Origin: Panacagrimonas sp052389915
GTDB lineage: Bacteria > Pseudomonadota > Gammaproteobacteria > Nevskiales > Nevskiaceae
Assembly (NCBI GenBank): GCA_052389915.1
Contig: JBQTHL010000022.1
Span: 1 to 64,000, forward strand
Direction: 5' to 3'
Length of the DNA stretch: 64,000 bases
Numbering within the stretch: position 1 is the first letter of the stretch; each line of letters begins with the position of its first letter. A model generated the notes under the pieces. The model ran no database searches. It was not told where the DNA came from and saw nothing but the letters and a program-made list of their open reading frames with translations. Below, piece after piece: positions 8,857 through 17,229 of this stretch. A program made the position numbers and the translations under genes.

Positions 8857-10130
8857 CGAAATTCCGCTCGAAGCCATTCGACGACATGTGCCGCTGCCTC
8901 ATCCTGGCCGAGTGGTTCGTCCGGCTTGAGCGCCTGGCCGTGATGATTTCCCCGCACACGCTGCCGCTGTTTGTCCGGGCTCGCGATGCTTGCGTAGATA
9001 CCGTTCGCGTCGCCCGGAAACACGGTGTTGTCGCCGGTGTACTCGATCATCAGCACCGGCTGCTGAATCGCCGGGCCGCACTTCTCGAACGAGGCATTGG
9101 ACGACAGGCCCGACCAGGTGGAGAGCCAGCTCTCCGGCGTGCACAGGCGCGCAAAGCCCACGCTGCCGACATTGGAGACGAAGGGCTTGGCGCCCCAGAC
9201 CGTACCCCAGCGGCGGTCGCTGGGATCGAGTTTGAGATCGAAGCAGCGCAGATCGGCATCCGTGCGCCACACCGTGAACATTGCGCCATACGCGGCGTTC
9301 ATCTGCGTCAGGGGCGACTCGTCGCCTTCCTTCATCGCCTTGGCCGCCCACTGCTTCTTCGAGATCAGATCACGCGCGAAAGCGTCGATGCGCGCGACAC
9401 GCGCCTGCTGAGCTGCGCGGTACCGTCCGACGAAGTCCGGCGAGTAAGTGGAGCCGCCCTCTTTGCCTGGCTTGAAGCCATTCTCCGCGCTGAAGGCAAA
9501 CAGCGCAGGATCGAAACCGAACGGATCGTTCTCGCTCGTCACGGAAGGATCGAGCGCTGCCTGCAAGAGCTTGCCCTGACCCGGATGCGGTGCCACGAAC
9601 ACGAAGCCATCCACCGTCGGCAGCGCAGCGTCCTCGAACTTGGTCGGCTTGCCGCCCGGCGTGCGCGCGATGCGCTTTACGGGTGCGGCCAGCGATTGCT
9701 GGTTGTAGTAGGCGAACAGGCCCGCGCCGCCCGAGTTGCCGAGCATCGCGATGCGATCGAAGCCGAGCGCACGAAGCAGCGTGACACCCGCCTCCACGTC
9801 GTACAGCGCCGTCTCGTGTTCCAGCCGCAGGTCGTTGCCGACCGTGCGAGGACCTTGTACCCAGCACGCGAACCCTGCATGCACCAGGTACGGCACCATG
9901 TAATGCGAGATCAGCAACTCGCGCGGATGCATGATGAAGACCGCGGTCTTTTCGCCACCCAGCGAGTGTAGACAGCCGACCGCCTGCACCCCGTCGGACG
10001 TGGTCAGCGGATGCACTGCGGTACGCATACCGGGCGGCAGCAGCCGAGGATTCCACGAGGCGCCGCGCAGGCCGGCGGTGACGCGGCCCTCGCCGGGTGG
10101 TGCGGAAGCGGACTCGAGTTTGCTGTCCAT
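8853..10130 (-). CDS. Alpha/beta-hydrolase family protein
   Basis: 425 residues with a normal nucleophile elbow, LGNSGGAGL (Ser flanked by Gly). A long insertion between core strands carries GFVFVAPHPG and a region rich in aromatic residues. ATG at 10130 is used; an upstream TTG at 10169 is possible but would start next to the operator. It is the first gene of the minus-strand operon that continues through ligase, VOC protein, small protein and hydroxylase, all with overlapping ends. Ester, lactone or C-C bond hydrolysis are all possible. The perfect palindrome at 10173 lies 42 nt upstream of its start codon. Confidence 0.8.
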   Translation of the reverse strand: MDSKLESASAPPGEGRVTAGLRGASWNPRLLPPGMRTAVHPLTTSDGVQAVGCLHSLGGEKTAVFIMHPRELLISHYMVPYLVHAGFACWVQGPRTVGNDLRLEHETALYDVEAGVTLLRALGFDRIAMLGNSGGAGLFAYYNQQSLAAPVKRIARTPGGKPTKFEDAALPTVDGFVFVAPHPGQGKLLQAALDPSVTSENDPFGFDPALFAFSAENGFKPGKEGGSTYSPDFVGRYRAAQQARVARIDAFARDLISKKQWAAKAMKEGDESPLTQMNAAYGAMFTVWRTDADLRCFDLKLDPSDRRWGTVWGAKPFVSNVGSVGFARLCTPESWLSTWSGLSSNASFEKCGPAIQQPVLMIEYTGDNTVFPGDANGIYASIASPDKQRQRVRGNHHGQALKPDEPLGQDEAAAHVVEWLRAEFR

Positions 10131-10172
10131 GCGGTGCTCGCCTGTTCCTCTTCCGTAAAATCGTGGCAATCA

Positions 10173-10188
10173 TTGACAGGGCTGTCAA
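10173..10188. promoter_or_regulatory. Palindromic operator TTGACAGGGCTGTCAA
   Basis: A perfect 16-bp palindrome lies 42 nt before the first gene of the minus-strand operon. In the direction of that operon it reads TTGACAGCCCTGTCAA, so its first half is also a consensus -35 hexamer. A near-identical site, TTGACAGCCCTATCAT, is at 34186 upstream of an operon that ends in a TetR gene, which makes a TetR-type repressor the likely ligand. Confidence 0.65.
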
Positions 10189-10530
10189 ATAATCGCGAAA
10201 GGAATCGGGGCCTGCTCGGCAGGCTGGTTCCCGCCCCCGGCTTGAGGAAAGTCTGCGCAGGCGTCCGGAACGCGGTCGCGGCCGTTCGACAAGCTCAGCG
10301 CTCCACGCACTCCGATGCTTGTAGCAACCACCAGCGCGAATCGCGCCGTAATCGCGAAGCAAACTGTAGGAGGGGATCTGCGCCGACCGAAGGCTCGGAT
10401 GATCCATCCCGATGGGATTGGCGAGCGGCAGTCGGGGCGGAGCCCCTCCTACAACGGCTGCGGACATTTGATGGAAGCGGGCCTCCCGAGCTTGTCGAAG
10501 GGCCGCGACAGACCTGTGCAGATCCTCCTT
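10189..10530. repeat. Gene-free stretch with nested inverted repeats
   Basis: No coding region is supported. An outer inverted pair uses ttcgacaagctcagcg near 10288 and gagcttgtcgaa near 10490. An inner pair is tgtaggagggg near 10365 and cccctcctaca near 10443. Both are common types of dispersed intergenic repeat. The region separates the catabolic operon from isocitrate dehydrogenase. Confidence 0.55.
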
Positions 10531-12768
10531 TCAGCCCCGCGTTGCCGTCATCGCCGCATTGAGCGTCTTGCTCGGCCGCATCACCGCCTCCATCTTGTCG
10601 CGATCAGCCAGGTAATAGCCGCCGATGTCGGCCGGCTTGCCCTGCACCTCAGCAAGTTCGGCCACGATGATCTGCTCGTTCTCGCTCAGCGTCTTGGCCA
10701 GCGCCGCGAACTGTGCCTGCAAGGCGGGGTCTTCGGTTTGCGCTGCAAGCTCCTGTGCCCAGTACAGGGCCAGATAGAACTGGCTGCCACGGTTATCCAG
10801 TTGGCCGGTCTTGGGCGAGGGGTTCTTGTTGTTGTCGAGCAGCTTGCCGGTCGCAGCATCCAGGGTTCTGGCCAGGATATTCGCCCGTTGGTTGCCGGTC
10901 TTGAGTCCTAAGTCTTCCAGGCTCACGGCCAGCGCAAGGAACTCGCCGAGCGAATCCCAGCGCAGGTGATTTTCTTCCACGAGCTGCTTGACGTGTTTGG
11001 GCGCGGAGCCGCCGGCGCCGGTTTCGTACATGCCCCCACCGGCCATCAGCGGCACGATGGAGAGCATCTTGGCGCTGGTGCCCAGTTCCATGATGGGAAA
11101 CAGGTCGGTTAGATAATCGCGCAGGATGTTGCCGGTGACCGAGATGGTGTCCAGCCCGCGGATCACGCGCTCCAAGGTGTACCGCATGGCGCGCACCTGC
11201 GACATGATCTGGATGTCCAGGCCGCTGGTGTCGTGGTCCTTCAGGTATCTCTGCACCTTCTTGATGACCTCGTTCTCGTGCGGGCGGTACGCGTCCAGCC
11301 AGAACACGGCCGGCGTGCCGGAGTTGCGGGCGCGGGTCACGGCCAGTTTGACCCAGTCGCGGATGGGCGCGTCCTTGACCTGGCACATGCGCCAGATATC
11401 GCCGGTTTCCACCTGCTGCGTCATCAGCACTTCGCCGGTGGCCAGATCGGTGATGCGTGCCTCGCCGTCCTCCGGAACCTCGAAGGTCTTGTCGTGCGAG
11501 CCGTATTCCTCCGCCTGCTGCGCCATCAAACCCACGTTGGGCACGGTGCCCATGGTGACCGGATCGAAGTTGCCGTTGGTTTTGCAGAAATTGATCATCT
11601 CCTGGTAGATGCGGGAGAAGGTGCTTTCCGGGTTGACCGCCTTGGTGTCCTTGGACCGGCCGTCGGCGCCCCACATCTTGCCGCCGAGGCGGATCATGGC
11701 GGGCATCGACGCATCCACGATCACGTCGTTGGGCGCGTGCAGATTGGAGATGCCCTTGGCCGAGTCCACCATCGCCAGTTCGGGGCGGTGCTCGTGGCAG
11801 GCGTGCATGTCGCGGATGATTTCTTCGTGCTTGGAATGCGGCAGCGCTTCGATCTTGTCGTAGAGATTGACCAGGCCGTTGTTGACGTTCACGCCCAGCT
11901 CGTCGAACAGCTTGCCGTGCTTCTCGAACGCGTCCTTGTAGAACACTTTGACGGCGTGGCCGAAGACGATGGGGTGCGAGACCTTCATCATCGTCGCCTT
12001 CACGTGCAGCGAGAACATCACGCCGGTCTTGCGCGCGTCTTCCATCTGCTCTTCGTAGAAGTCGCACAGAGCCTTCTTGCTCATGAACATGCTGTCGATG
12101 ATCTCGCTCATCTGCAGCGAGACCTTGGGCTTGAGCACGATGGACTTGCCGGTCTTGGTCACCAGTTCCATCTTCACGTCGCGAGCGCGGTCCAGGGTCA
12201 TGGACTTCTCGCCGTGATAGAAGTCGCCGTGCTTCATGTGCGCCACGTGGGTGCGCGAGGCCATGCTCCACGGGCTCATGCTGTGAGGGTTCTTGCGCGC
12301 GTACTCCTTGACTGCCCTGGGCGCACGGCGGTCCGAGTTGCCTTCGCGCAGCACCGGGTTCACGGCGCTGCCCAGGCATCTTCCGTAACGCTTGCGGATG
12401 CTTTTTTCTTCGTCGGTCTTCGGGTCTTCCGGATAATCCGGAACCTTGTAGCCCTTGCCTTGCAGTTCCTTGATCGCACTCACCAACTGGTGCACCGACG
12501 CGCTGATGTTGGGCAGCTTGATGATGTTGGTATCGGGCAGCAGGGTGAGCCGGCCCAGCTCGGCCAGATTGTCGGGTACGCGCTGGTCCTCGCTCAGAAA
12601 ATCCGGGAACTCGCCCAGGATGCGGGCCGCGACCGAGATGTCGCTGGTGGTGACCTTGATACCCGCCGGCTCGGTGAAGGCACGAACGATCGGCAGAAAG
12701 GCACAGGTCGCGAGCAGCGGCGCCTCATCGGTCAGGGTGTAGATGATGGTGGGCTGCGGGGTGCTCAA
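10531..12768 (-). CDS. icd: NADP-dependent isocitrate dehydrogenase, monomeric type
   Basis: 745 residues, the usual size for the single-chain isocitrate dehydrogenase of the TCA cycle (isocitrate to 2-oxoglutarate plus CO2 with NADP). The N-terminus STPQPTIIYTLTDEAP and motifs such as LPDTNIIKLPNISASV, FWLDAYRPH and DNRGSQFYLALYWAQ are family hallmarks. The chosen start is TTG at 12768 because AGGAG stands seven bases upstream and the protein then begins where the family begins; the upstream ATG at 12807 would add 13 atypical residues. The gene appears metabolic and not part of the surrounding catabolic set. Confidence 0.95.
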   Translation of the reverse strand: MSTPQPTIIYTLTDEAPLLATCAFLPIVRAFTEPAGIKVTTSDISVAARILGEFPDFLSEDQRVPDNLAELGRLTLLPDTNIIKLPNISASVHQLVSAIKELQGKGYKVPDYPEDPKTDEEKSIRKRYGRCLGSAVNPVLREGNSDRRAPRAVKEYARKNPHSMSPWSMASRTHVAHMKHGDFYHGEKSMTLDRARDVKMELVTKTGKSIVLKPKVSLQMSEIIDSMFMSKKALCDFYEEQMEDARKTGVMFSLHVKATMMKVSHPIVFGHAVKVFYKDAFEKHGKLFDELGVNVNNGLVNLYDKIEALPHSKHEEIIRDMHACHEHRPELAMVDSAKGISNLHAPNDVIVDASMPAMIRLGGKMWGADGRSKDTKAVNPESTFSRIYQEMINFCKTNGNFDPVTMGTVPNVGLMAQQAEEYGSHDKTFEVPEDGEARITDLATGEVLMTQQVETGDIWRMCQVKDAPIRDWVKLAVTRARNSGTPAVFWLDAYRPHENEVIKKVQRYLKDHDTSGLDIQIMSQVRAMRYTLERVIRGLDTISVTGNILRDYLTDLFPIMELGTSAKMLSIVPLMAGGGMYETGAGGSAPKHVKQLVEENHLRWDSLGEFLALAVSLEDLGLKTGNQRANILARTLDAATGKLLDNNKNPSPKTGQLDNRGSQFYLALYWAQELAAQTEDPALQAQFAALAKTLSENEQIIVAELAEVQGKPADIGGYYLADRDKMEAVMRPSKTLNAAMTATRG

Positions 12769-12865
12769 GGTCGATCTCCTGAATGATGGGGTTGCGGCAA
12801 GCGCCATGTTATGCGGCCGCGCGTGCGGATCAAACGCTGGGCGATTACCGACCCTTCCAATCTCG

Positions 12866-12895
12866 TTGACAAGCTCGAATCCAGGTCGCTACAGT
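12866..12895 (+). promoter_or_regulatory. Predicted sigma-70 promoter of the ArsR-type gene
   Basis: TTGACA (12866-12871), an 18-nt spacer and TACAGT (12890-12895) lie just before the ATG at 12903. Transcription would begin within a few bases of the start codon and no ribosome site is visible, so the mRNA is probably leaderless or nearly so. Confidence 0.55.
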
Positions 12896-12912
12896 TATCC
12901 ATATGGCTAACT
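12893..12912. promoter_or_regulatory. 20-bp near-perfect palindrome over the start codon
   Basis: The half-sites AGTTA(t)CCAT and ATGG(c)TAACT form an inverted repeat with a single mismatched pair, centred on CCATATGG. It covers the end of the -10 element, the transcription start area and the first codons of the ArsR-type regulator. Binding by that regulator as a dimer would give negative autoregulation. Confidence 0.6.
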
Positions 12913-13259
12913 ATAATTTCCCGCTCGACGAGATATTTCTGGCACTGGGCGACCCCACGCGCCGGGCCGTCGTCAGCCGGTTGGGTGCCGGAGCCGCATC
13001 GGTGAAAGAGCTGGCTGCACCGTTCGCAATCGCCTTGCCGTCCTTCCTGAAGCATATCGGCGTGCTCGAACGCAGCGGCCTCATCCGGTCGCAAAAACAG
13101 GGCCGCATCCGCATGTGTGAGCTTCGGCCCGCAACCCTGCGGACTGCTGAGACCTGGGTGGCAGAACAGCGCGCGGTGTGGGAAGCCCGCTCGGATCGTC
13201 TCGCTGCTTACGTTGAAACCCTGCACGCCAAGGAGAAGGCCGATGGCCGTCGAAAATAA
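12903..13259 (+). CDS. ArsR/SmtB-type winged-helix transcriptional regulator
   Basis: 118 residues: LGDPTRRAVVSRL followed by the helix-turn-helix KELAAPFAIALPSFLKHIGV and a wing with RSQKQGRIRM. There are no Cys metal ligands of the ArsR or SmtB sites, so it is probably not a metal sensor. It belongs to the common subgroup encoded next to an SRPBCC (AHSA1-like) protein, here overlapping by 17 nt. The palindrome over its own start codon suggests autoregulation. The effector is unknown. Confidence 0.88.
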   Translation: MANYNFPLDEIFLALGDPTRRAVVSRLGAGAASVKELAAPFAIALPSFLKHIGVLERSGLIRSQKQGRIRMCELRPATLRTAETWVAEQRAVWEARSDRLAAYVETLHAKEKADGRRK

Positions 13260-13719
13260 TGACCTCGATCTCGTGATCTCGCGCCGCCTGAGAGTGCCGC
13301 GGGCGCTGGTCTGGAAGGCATGGACAGACCCCGCCCACCTCAAGGAGTGGTGGTGCCCCAAGCCCTGGACGACGGAGGTTCTGGGTTTCGAACTGATCCC
13401 CGGAGGCTCCTTCCACACGCTGATGCGCGGACCCGGCGGGGAAACCAGCGACAACCCTGGCAGCTTCCTTGAGATTGTGCCGCTCTCACGCATCGTGTGG
13501 ACCAGCGCATTGCTCAAGGGCTGGAGACCGGCAGCCGAGCCCTGGATGCCGATGACAGCCTTCATCACCTTGAAAGACGAGGGCCAGGACACGCGGTATA
13601 CGGCCACGGTCCTGCACAAGGACAAGGCCGCGCGTGATCAGCACGAACAGATGGGCTTCTTCGATGGATGGGGGACCTGCATTGAGCAACTGGAGGCCTT
13701 CGCGGGTTCCTTGCGGTAG
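13243..13719 (+). CDS. SRPBCC (AHSA1-like) domain protein
   Basis: 158 residues with the START/Bet v1-like fold typical of AHSA1 proteins: RVPRALVWKAWTDPAHLKEWW near the N-terminus and a C-terminal helix with GFFDGWGTCIEQLEAF. The ATG at 13243 lies inside the end of the regulator gene and has AAGGAGAAGG upstream. These proteins bind hydrophobic ligands; those paired with ArsR-type regulators have no settled biochemical role. It is co-transcribed with the regulator and followed by two hairpins, the second a good terminator. Confidence 0.85.
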   Translation: MAVENNDLDLVISRRLRVPRALVWKAWTDPAHLKEWWCPKPWTTEVLGFELIPGGSFHTLMRGPGGETSDNPGSFLEIVPLSRIVWTSALLKGWRPAAEPWMPMTAFITLKDEGQDTRYTATVLHKDKAARDQHEQMGFFDGWGTCIEQLEAFAGSLR

Positions 13720-13728
13720 CAACCGCAG

Positions 13729-13789
13729 CCCGGATGCAATCCGGGTTGTTGGTCGGCACGCGAAAGCCCCGGATTTCATCCGGGGTTTT
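13729..13789. terminator. Tandem CCCGGAT hairpins, second with T-run
   Basis: CCCGGAT-gca-ATCCGGG (13729-13745) is followed by CCCCGGAT-ttc-ATCCGGGG-TTTT (13767-13789). The second has the form of a rho-independent terminator for the ArsR/SRPBCC unit. Both belong to the same REP-like hairpin family as the element at 5053. Confidence 0.65.
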
Positions 13790-13884
13790 ATGACGGTCCC
13801 GGCCGCTAGTGAGTACCGCCACCCGCAGAGCGTTAATGGAAGACACTACCGGTCCCTCCACCACCAGAACGCCCACGGTCCCAG

Positions 13885-15216
13885 ATGGCAAAGGACAAGA
13901 CACCGCAACGCCCGGCTGTCGGAGGGGCTCGATTCCTGAAGATGGCCGGGATGACGGCGGTCCTCGCGAGTCGTTACGCGGGCCATGCCATCGCCAATGG
14001 TTTCCGCAACGCGGAGGAACGCGCGCAGGCCCGTGATGAGTTGAATGCGAAAGCTGGGGAACAGCTTGCGCAGACTTTGGGTGAACTCAAGGGAGCGGTG
14101 ATGAAACTGGGGCAGCTTGCTTCGCAGGTCGCCGACTTCCTGCCCAGCGAAATCGCCGGACCGCTGAAGAAACTGCAGAAGGCCGCACCGCCGATGCCCT
14201 ACGCGGTAATTGCCCGGCAGATCGAACGCGAACTGGGCAAGCCGATCTCTGAGTTGTTTCGGGAACTCGAACGCAAGCCTTATGCGGCGGCATCCATCGG
14301 GCAGGTGCACCGCGGGGTGTTGTTCGACGGGCGCGAGGTGGTGGTCAAGGTGCAGTACCCGGGCGTGGCTGCGTCCTGCGATACCGATCTGAAGCAGCTC
14401 AAATTCGCACTGCGCATGGGCCGGCTGGTCAAGCTGGACAAAGCAGTGCTCGACGATCTGTTCGAAGAAATTCGCGCGCGTCTGCACGAGGAACTGGACT
14501 ACGAGCAGGAAGCGCGGAACATGGACCTGTTCCGCGAATTTTTCGTCGGCGACCGCCACCTCGTCATTCCCGCCACCGTCCCCGGCATGTGCACGCGCCA
14601 GGTCCTGACGATGATTCTGGAGCCGGGGGATCACCTGGACGAACTGCATGACGGATACGATCAGGCGCTGCGCAACCAGTTTGCCATTCACCTGTTCCAC
14701 TTCCTCACCCGCTCGGTATTCGAACTGCAAGCGGTGCACGCGGACCCGAATGCCGGCAACTTCGCGTTCCGTCTCGACGGCAGTCTCGTGATCTACGATT
14801 TCGGCTGCATCAAGCGCCTGGAGCCAGCGACGGTCGTGGCCTATCGCGATGGCGTGCAGGCCGGGCTTGATCGGAACTGGCCGGCACTCGATCATGCCTT
14901 GCTGCGCCTGGGCGCGCGCGTGCCGGGTTCGCGTACGGTGGAAGAGGAGTTCTACGAGGGATGGCGCCGGATCGTGCTGCGTCCGTTTATCTCCGATGCG
15001 ATCTTCGATTTCGGCACCTCGACGATGCACAAGGCGGCGATGGGCAAATCATCGGAACTCTTGCAGCGCATGGACCAGTTTCAGCCGGCGGTGAAGACCG
15101 CCTACCTGGATCGCATGGTCGGTGGCCATTACTGGACGATGGTCGGTCTCGGCGCCCGGGTTGCGCTGGCGCCGCTGCTTCACGTCCATCTCGAACGCAG
15201 CCGTGCTGCGCGGTGA
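13885..15216 (+). CDS. ABC1/UbiB-like atypical kinase family protein
   Basis: 443 residues. The protein-kinase-like motifs are KPYAAASIGQVHRG (the Ala-rich loop of this family), VVVKVQYPG (the Lys), ADPNAGNF and the DFG-like YDFGCIKR. UbiB/ADCK family members bind ATP and support ubiquinone synthesis or lipid transport at membranes. The start ATG at 13885 begins MAKDKTPQRP; no strong ribosome site is seen. It stands alone between a terminator and a secreted SnoaL-like gene, and nothing ties it to the catabolic genes. Confidence 0.88.
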   Translation: MAKDKTPQRPAVGGARFLKMAGMTAVLASRYAGHAIANGFRNAEERAQARDELNAKAGEQLAQTLGELKGAVMKLGQLASQVADFLPSEIAGPLKKLQKAAPPMPYAVIARQIERELGKPISELFRELERKPYAAASIGQVHRGVLFDGREVVVKVQYPGVAASCDTDLKQLKFALRMGRLVKLDKAVLDDLFEEIRARLHEELDYEQEARNMDLFREFFVGDRHLVIPATVPGMCTRQVLTMILEPGDHLDELHDGYDQALRNQFAIHLFHFLTRSVFELQAVHADPNAGNFAFRLDGSLVIYDFGCIKRLEPATVVAYRDGVQAGLDRNWPALDHALLRLGARVPGSRTVEEEFYEGWRRIVLRPFISDAIFDFGTSTMHKAAMGKSSELLQRMDQFQPAVKTAYLDRMVGGHYWTMVGLGARVALAPLLHVHLERSRAAR

Positions 15217-15357
15217 CGGTTTGGCCTTCGTCTGAACGCTCCGCCCACTAGCAAGAGCCCGTCGGCGCCGCGGCGTGTAATCTTGGAAGCCGAGACCGGG
15301 AATTCACCCGGCTCCGGCGCTTTCGTCGCCGTCATCGCCAATAGAGAGGAGAGAGTA

Positions 15358-15891
15358 ATGACCATCGTCCGACACATCGCGACCGCCGCACTGGGCTGCT
15401 GCCTGCTGGGGTTCAGCGCGTATGGCCTCGCCAGCCCGGTCAGCCCGGGTTTCAAGACCGCAACACCGCAGACCGACGCGCAGCGAGCCATGCTGAAAGT
15501 CGTGCAACGCTGGCACGACACCTACAACACGGAGGTCGAGAAAATGATTCTCGAGACCTACGACAAGAACGCCGATGTGTTTTTCACCGGCGCCTCGGCG
15601 CACGGGCATGAGCAGTTCATGCGACTGGAGAAGGCGATCAAGACGGCCGCGCCCGGGCGCTACATGCGCATTGACCAGATCTATTTTATTGGCGACGACA
15701 GGACGGTGGTCGAGGCCGTGATTCTCGACAGCGCGAAGCCGGATTTCTTCTCGCCGTGGTGCGCGATCCTGCAAATCAAGGACAGCAAGATCGTGCGCGA
15801 TCACACCTACCTCGAACCCGCCCGCTGGCCGGGAATTGAGTCGGTGACGGGAATTCCCACGCTGGGTGGATTGGGTGTGAAGAAGCCCTGA
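15358..15891 (+). CDS. Exported SnoaL/NTF2-like domain protein
   Basis: 177 residues. A signal peptide of about 25 residues (basic MTIVRH, then a hydrophobic core ending FSAYGLA) precedes an NTF2-like fold with WHDTYNTEVEKMILETYDK and a PWCAILQIKDSKIVRDHTY strand, like SnoaL/ketosteroid-isomerase-fold proteins. The ATG at 15358 has GAGAGGAGAGA upstream. Its 3' end overlaps the 3' end of the convergent FAD gene by 85 bp. The periplasmic function is unknown. Confidence 0.78.
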   Translation: MTIVRHIATAALGCCLLGFSAYGLASPVSPGFKTATPQTDAQRAMLKVVQRWHDTYNTEVEKMILETYDKNADVFFTGASAHGHEQFMRLEKAIKTAAPGRYMRIDQIYFIGDDRTVVEAVILDSAKPDFFSPWCAILQIKDSKIVRDHTYLEPARWPGIESVTGIPTLGGLGVKKP

Positions 15892-17225
15892 GAGCTTGCC
15901 GAGATCAGCCGTTGCGCCGCGCGATTCGCGGTTGCGACGGCGACGTTCATCGAGGCCTGGGCGAGGAAGTCGCCGATGATCTGGATCGGCGACGCCTGAT
16001 CGACCTCCGACTCGAAGGCCCCAATTCTTTCGCAGGCGCCGACCTCCGAAATGGCCGCGGCCTGCGACCAGCGTTGCACGTGCCAGGCGTGCAGGTCCTG
16101 CGCCTCCGGCACCCAGTTGCTCAGCCGCTCTTGAGCGAGCCGTGCGAGGGCCTCGTCCGATTCGTGGCCGTGACGTTCGCACCAGTCGCGCATGAAGTAG
16201 GCGTTGACGATGCCGCGATCCGCCGGCACGCGGCTGGCGCCGATGTGGTGCGCGAAGATCACGGTGGCGAGGTCGGCGTCGAACTCGTCCGGCAGCATGA
16301 ACATCAGCGCATCGCGCGCGGGCCGCTGTCGCGTGCTCAGGCTGATGGCGATGCAGGGGTCGTAGCGAGTGCTGCGCAGGAAGCTGCGTTGTGCTTCGCT
16401 GAGGCCGTCGCGACAGATCGCGGCGCTGATGGGACCGGGTACCGTCACCACGCAGACGTCGGCGCAATGCACTTGTGATTGGCCAGCGGAATCCTTGACG
16501 GTGAGCGCAACACCTTCGCCGTCACGCGTGACCTGCGTGACCTCGGTCTGCGTGTGAACCTTCAGCCGGGATGCGAGCGCGTCGGTCAGCGAACTGCTGC
16601 CGCGGCGCAGGGACTTCGGAGTTCCCGGACTGGTCGCGGCGATCCACCACAGCAGCTCGACGACCGAGCCCGAACACCCGTTGTGCAGATACAGGAACTT
16701 GATCGCCGGGTTGAGGAGGTAGGTGTAGACCTCCGCCGGGAACCGCGAGCGGCAATAGTCGTGCAGCGTCTCCGAGTCCGCACTGCGCGCGTCCGCGAGG
16801 CTCAGAAAATTCAGGCGCGAGCGGACGGCGAGTAAGAAGAACAGCAGCCTGACGAGGGAGAACTTGGATCGCCATCCGATCACGCACGTGAACAATGCTT
16901 TCCAGGGCGCACCGATGTCGATGGCGTGCATCTGCCCATCGCGCGGAATCACGGCCGCGCCGCGTGGCGCTTCCAACTCCGATGTCAGGCCCATTTCCTC
17001 GATCAGCGCCAACGCTTCCGCGTACGCCGGCAAAAAGACGGTGGCGCCGGTATCGACTGTGCAGCCGGCGAGCCGGATGCTTTTCACACGACCGCCGGGA
17101 TGCGCTTCGCGCTCGAAGACCTCGACCTCGAAGCCCGCCCGCTGTAAGCGCCAGGCCGCGGTGAGTCCCGCGAGGCCGGCGCCGACGACCAGGGCTCTGC
17201 CGCTGTGACCGGCTGCGGTGCTCAT
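15807..17225 (-). CDS. NAD(P)/FAD-dependent oxidoreductase, amine-oxidase-like (copy 2 of 5, divergent)
   Basis: 472 residues with LVVGAGLAGLTAAWRLQRAG and HPGGRVKS at the N-terminus, the FAD-binding pattern of the amine-oxidase/phytoene-desaturase group. It lacks the HNKAPGR signature of copies 1 and 4 and has FAHHIGASRVP at that place, so it is the most divergent copy. The start ATG at 17225 lies 4 nt after the CoA-transferase stop; an ATG at 17258 would overlap that gene. About 29 C-terminal residues are read from DNA that also encodes the end of the opposite SnoaL-like gene. It ends an operon with an HMG-CoA lyase and a CoA transferase. Confidence 0.82.
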   Translation of the reverse strand: MSTAAGHSGRALVVGAGLAGLTAAWRLQRAGFEVEVFEREAHPGGRVKSIRLAGCTVDTGATVFLPAYAEALALIEEMGLTSELEAPRGAAVIPRDGQMHAIDIGAPWKALFTCVIGWRSKFSLVRLLFFLLAVRSRLNFLSLADARSADSETLHDYCRSRFPAEVYTYLLNPAIKFLYLHNGCSGSVVELLWWIAATSPGTPKSLRRGSSSLTDALASRLKVHTQTEVTQVTRDGEGVALTVKDSAGQSQVHCADVCVVTVPGPISAAICRDGLSEAQRSFLRSTRYDPCIAISLSTRQRPARDALMFMLPDEFDADLATVIFAHHIGASRVPADRGIVNAYFMRDWCERHGHESDEALARLAQERLSNWVPEAQDLHAWHVQRWSQAAAISEVGACERIGAFESEVDQASPIQIIGDFLAQASMNVAVATANRAAQRLISASSQGFFTPNPPSVGIPVTDSIPGQRAGSR

Positions 17226-17229
17226 ATCT

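Noticed and set aside
12768..12807. ATG 12807 as isocitrate dehydrogenase start
   Set aside because: There is no ribosome site before it and it adds residues not expected for the family; TTG 12768 has AGGAG at good distance.
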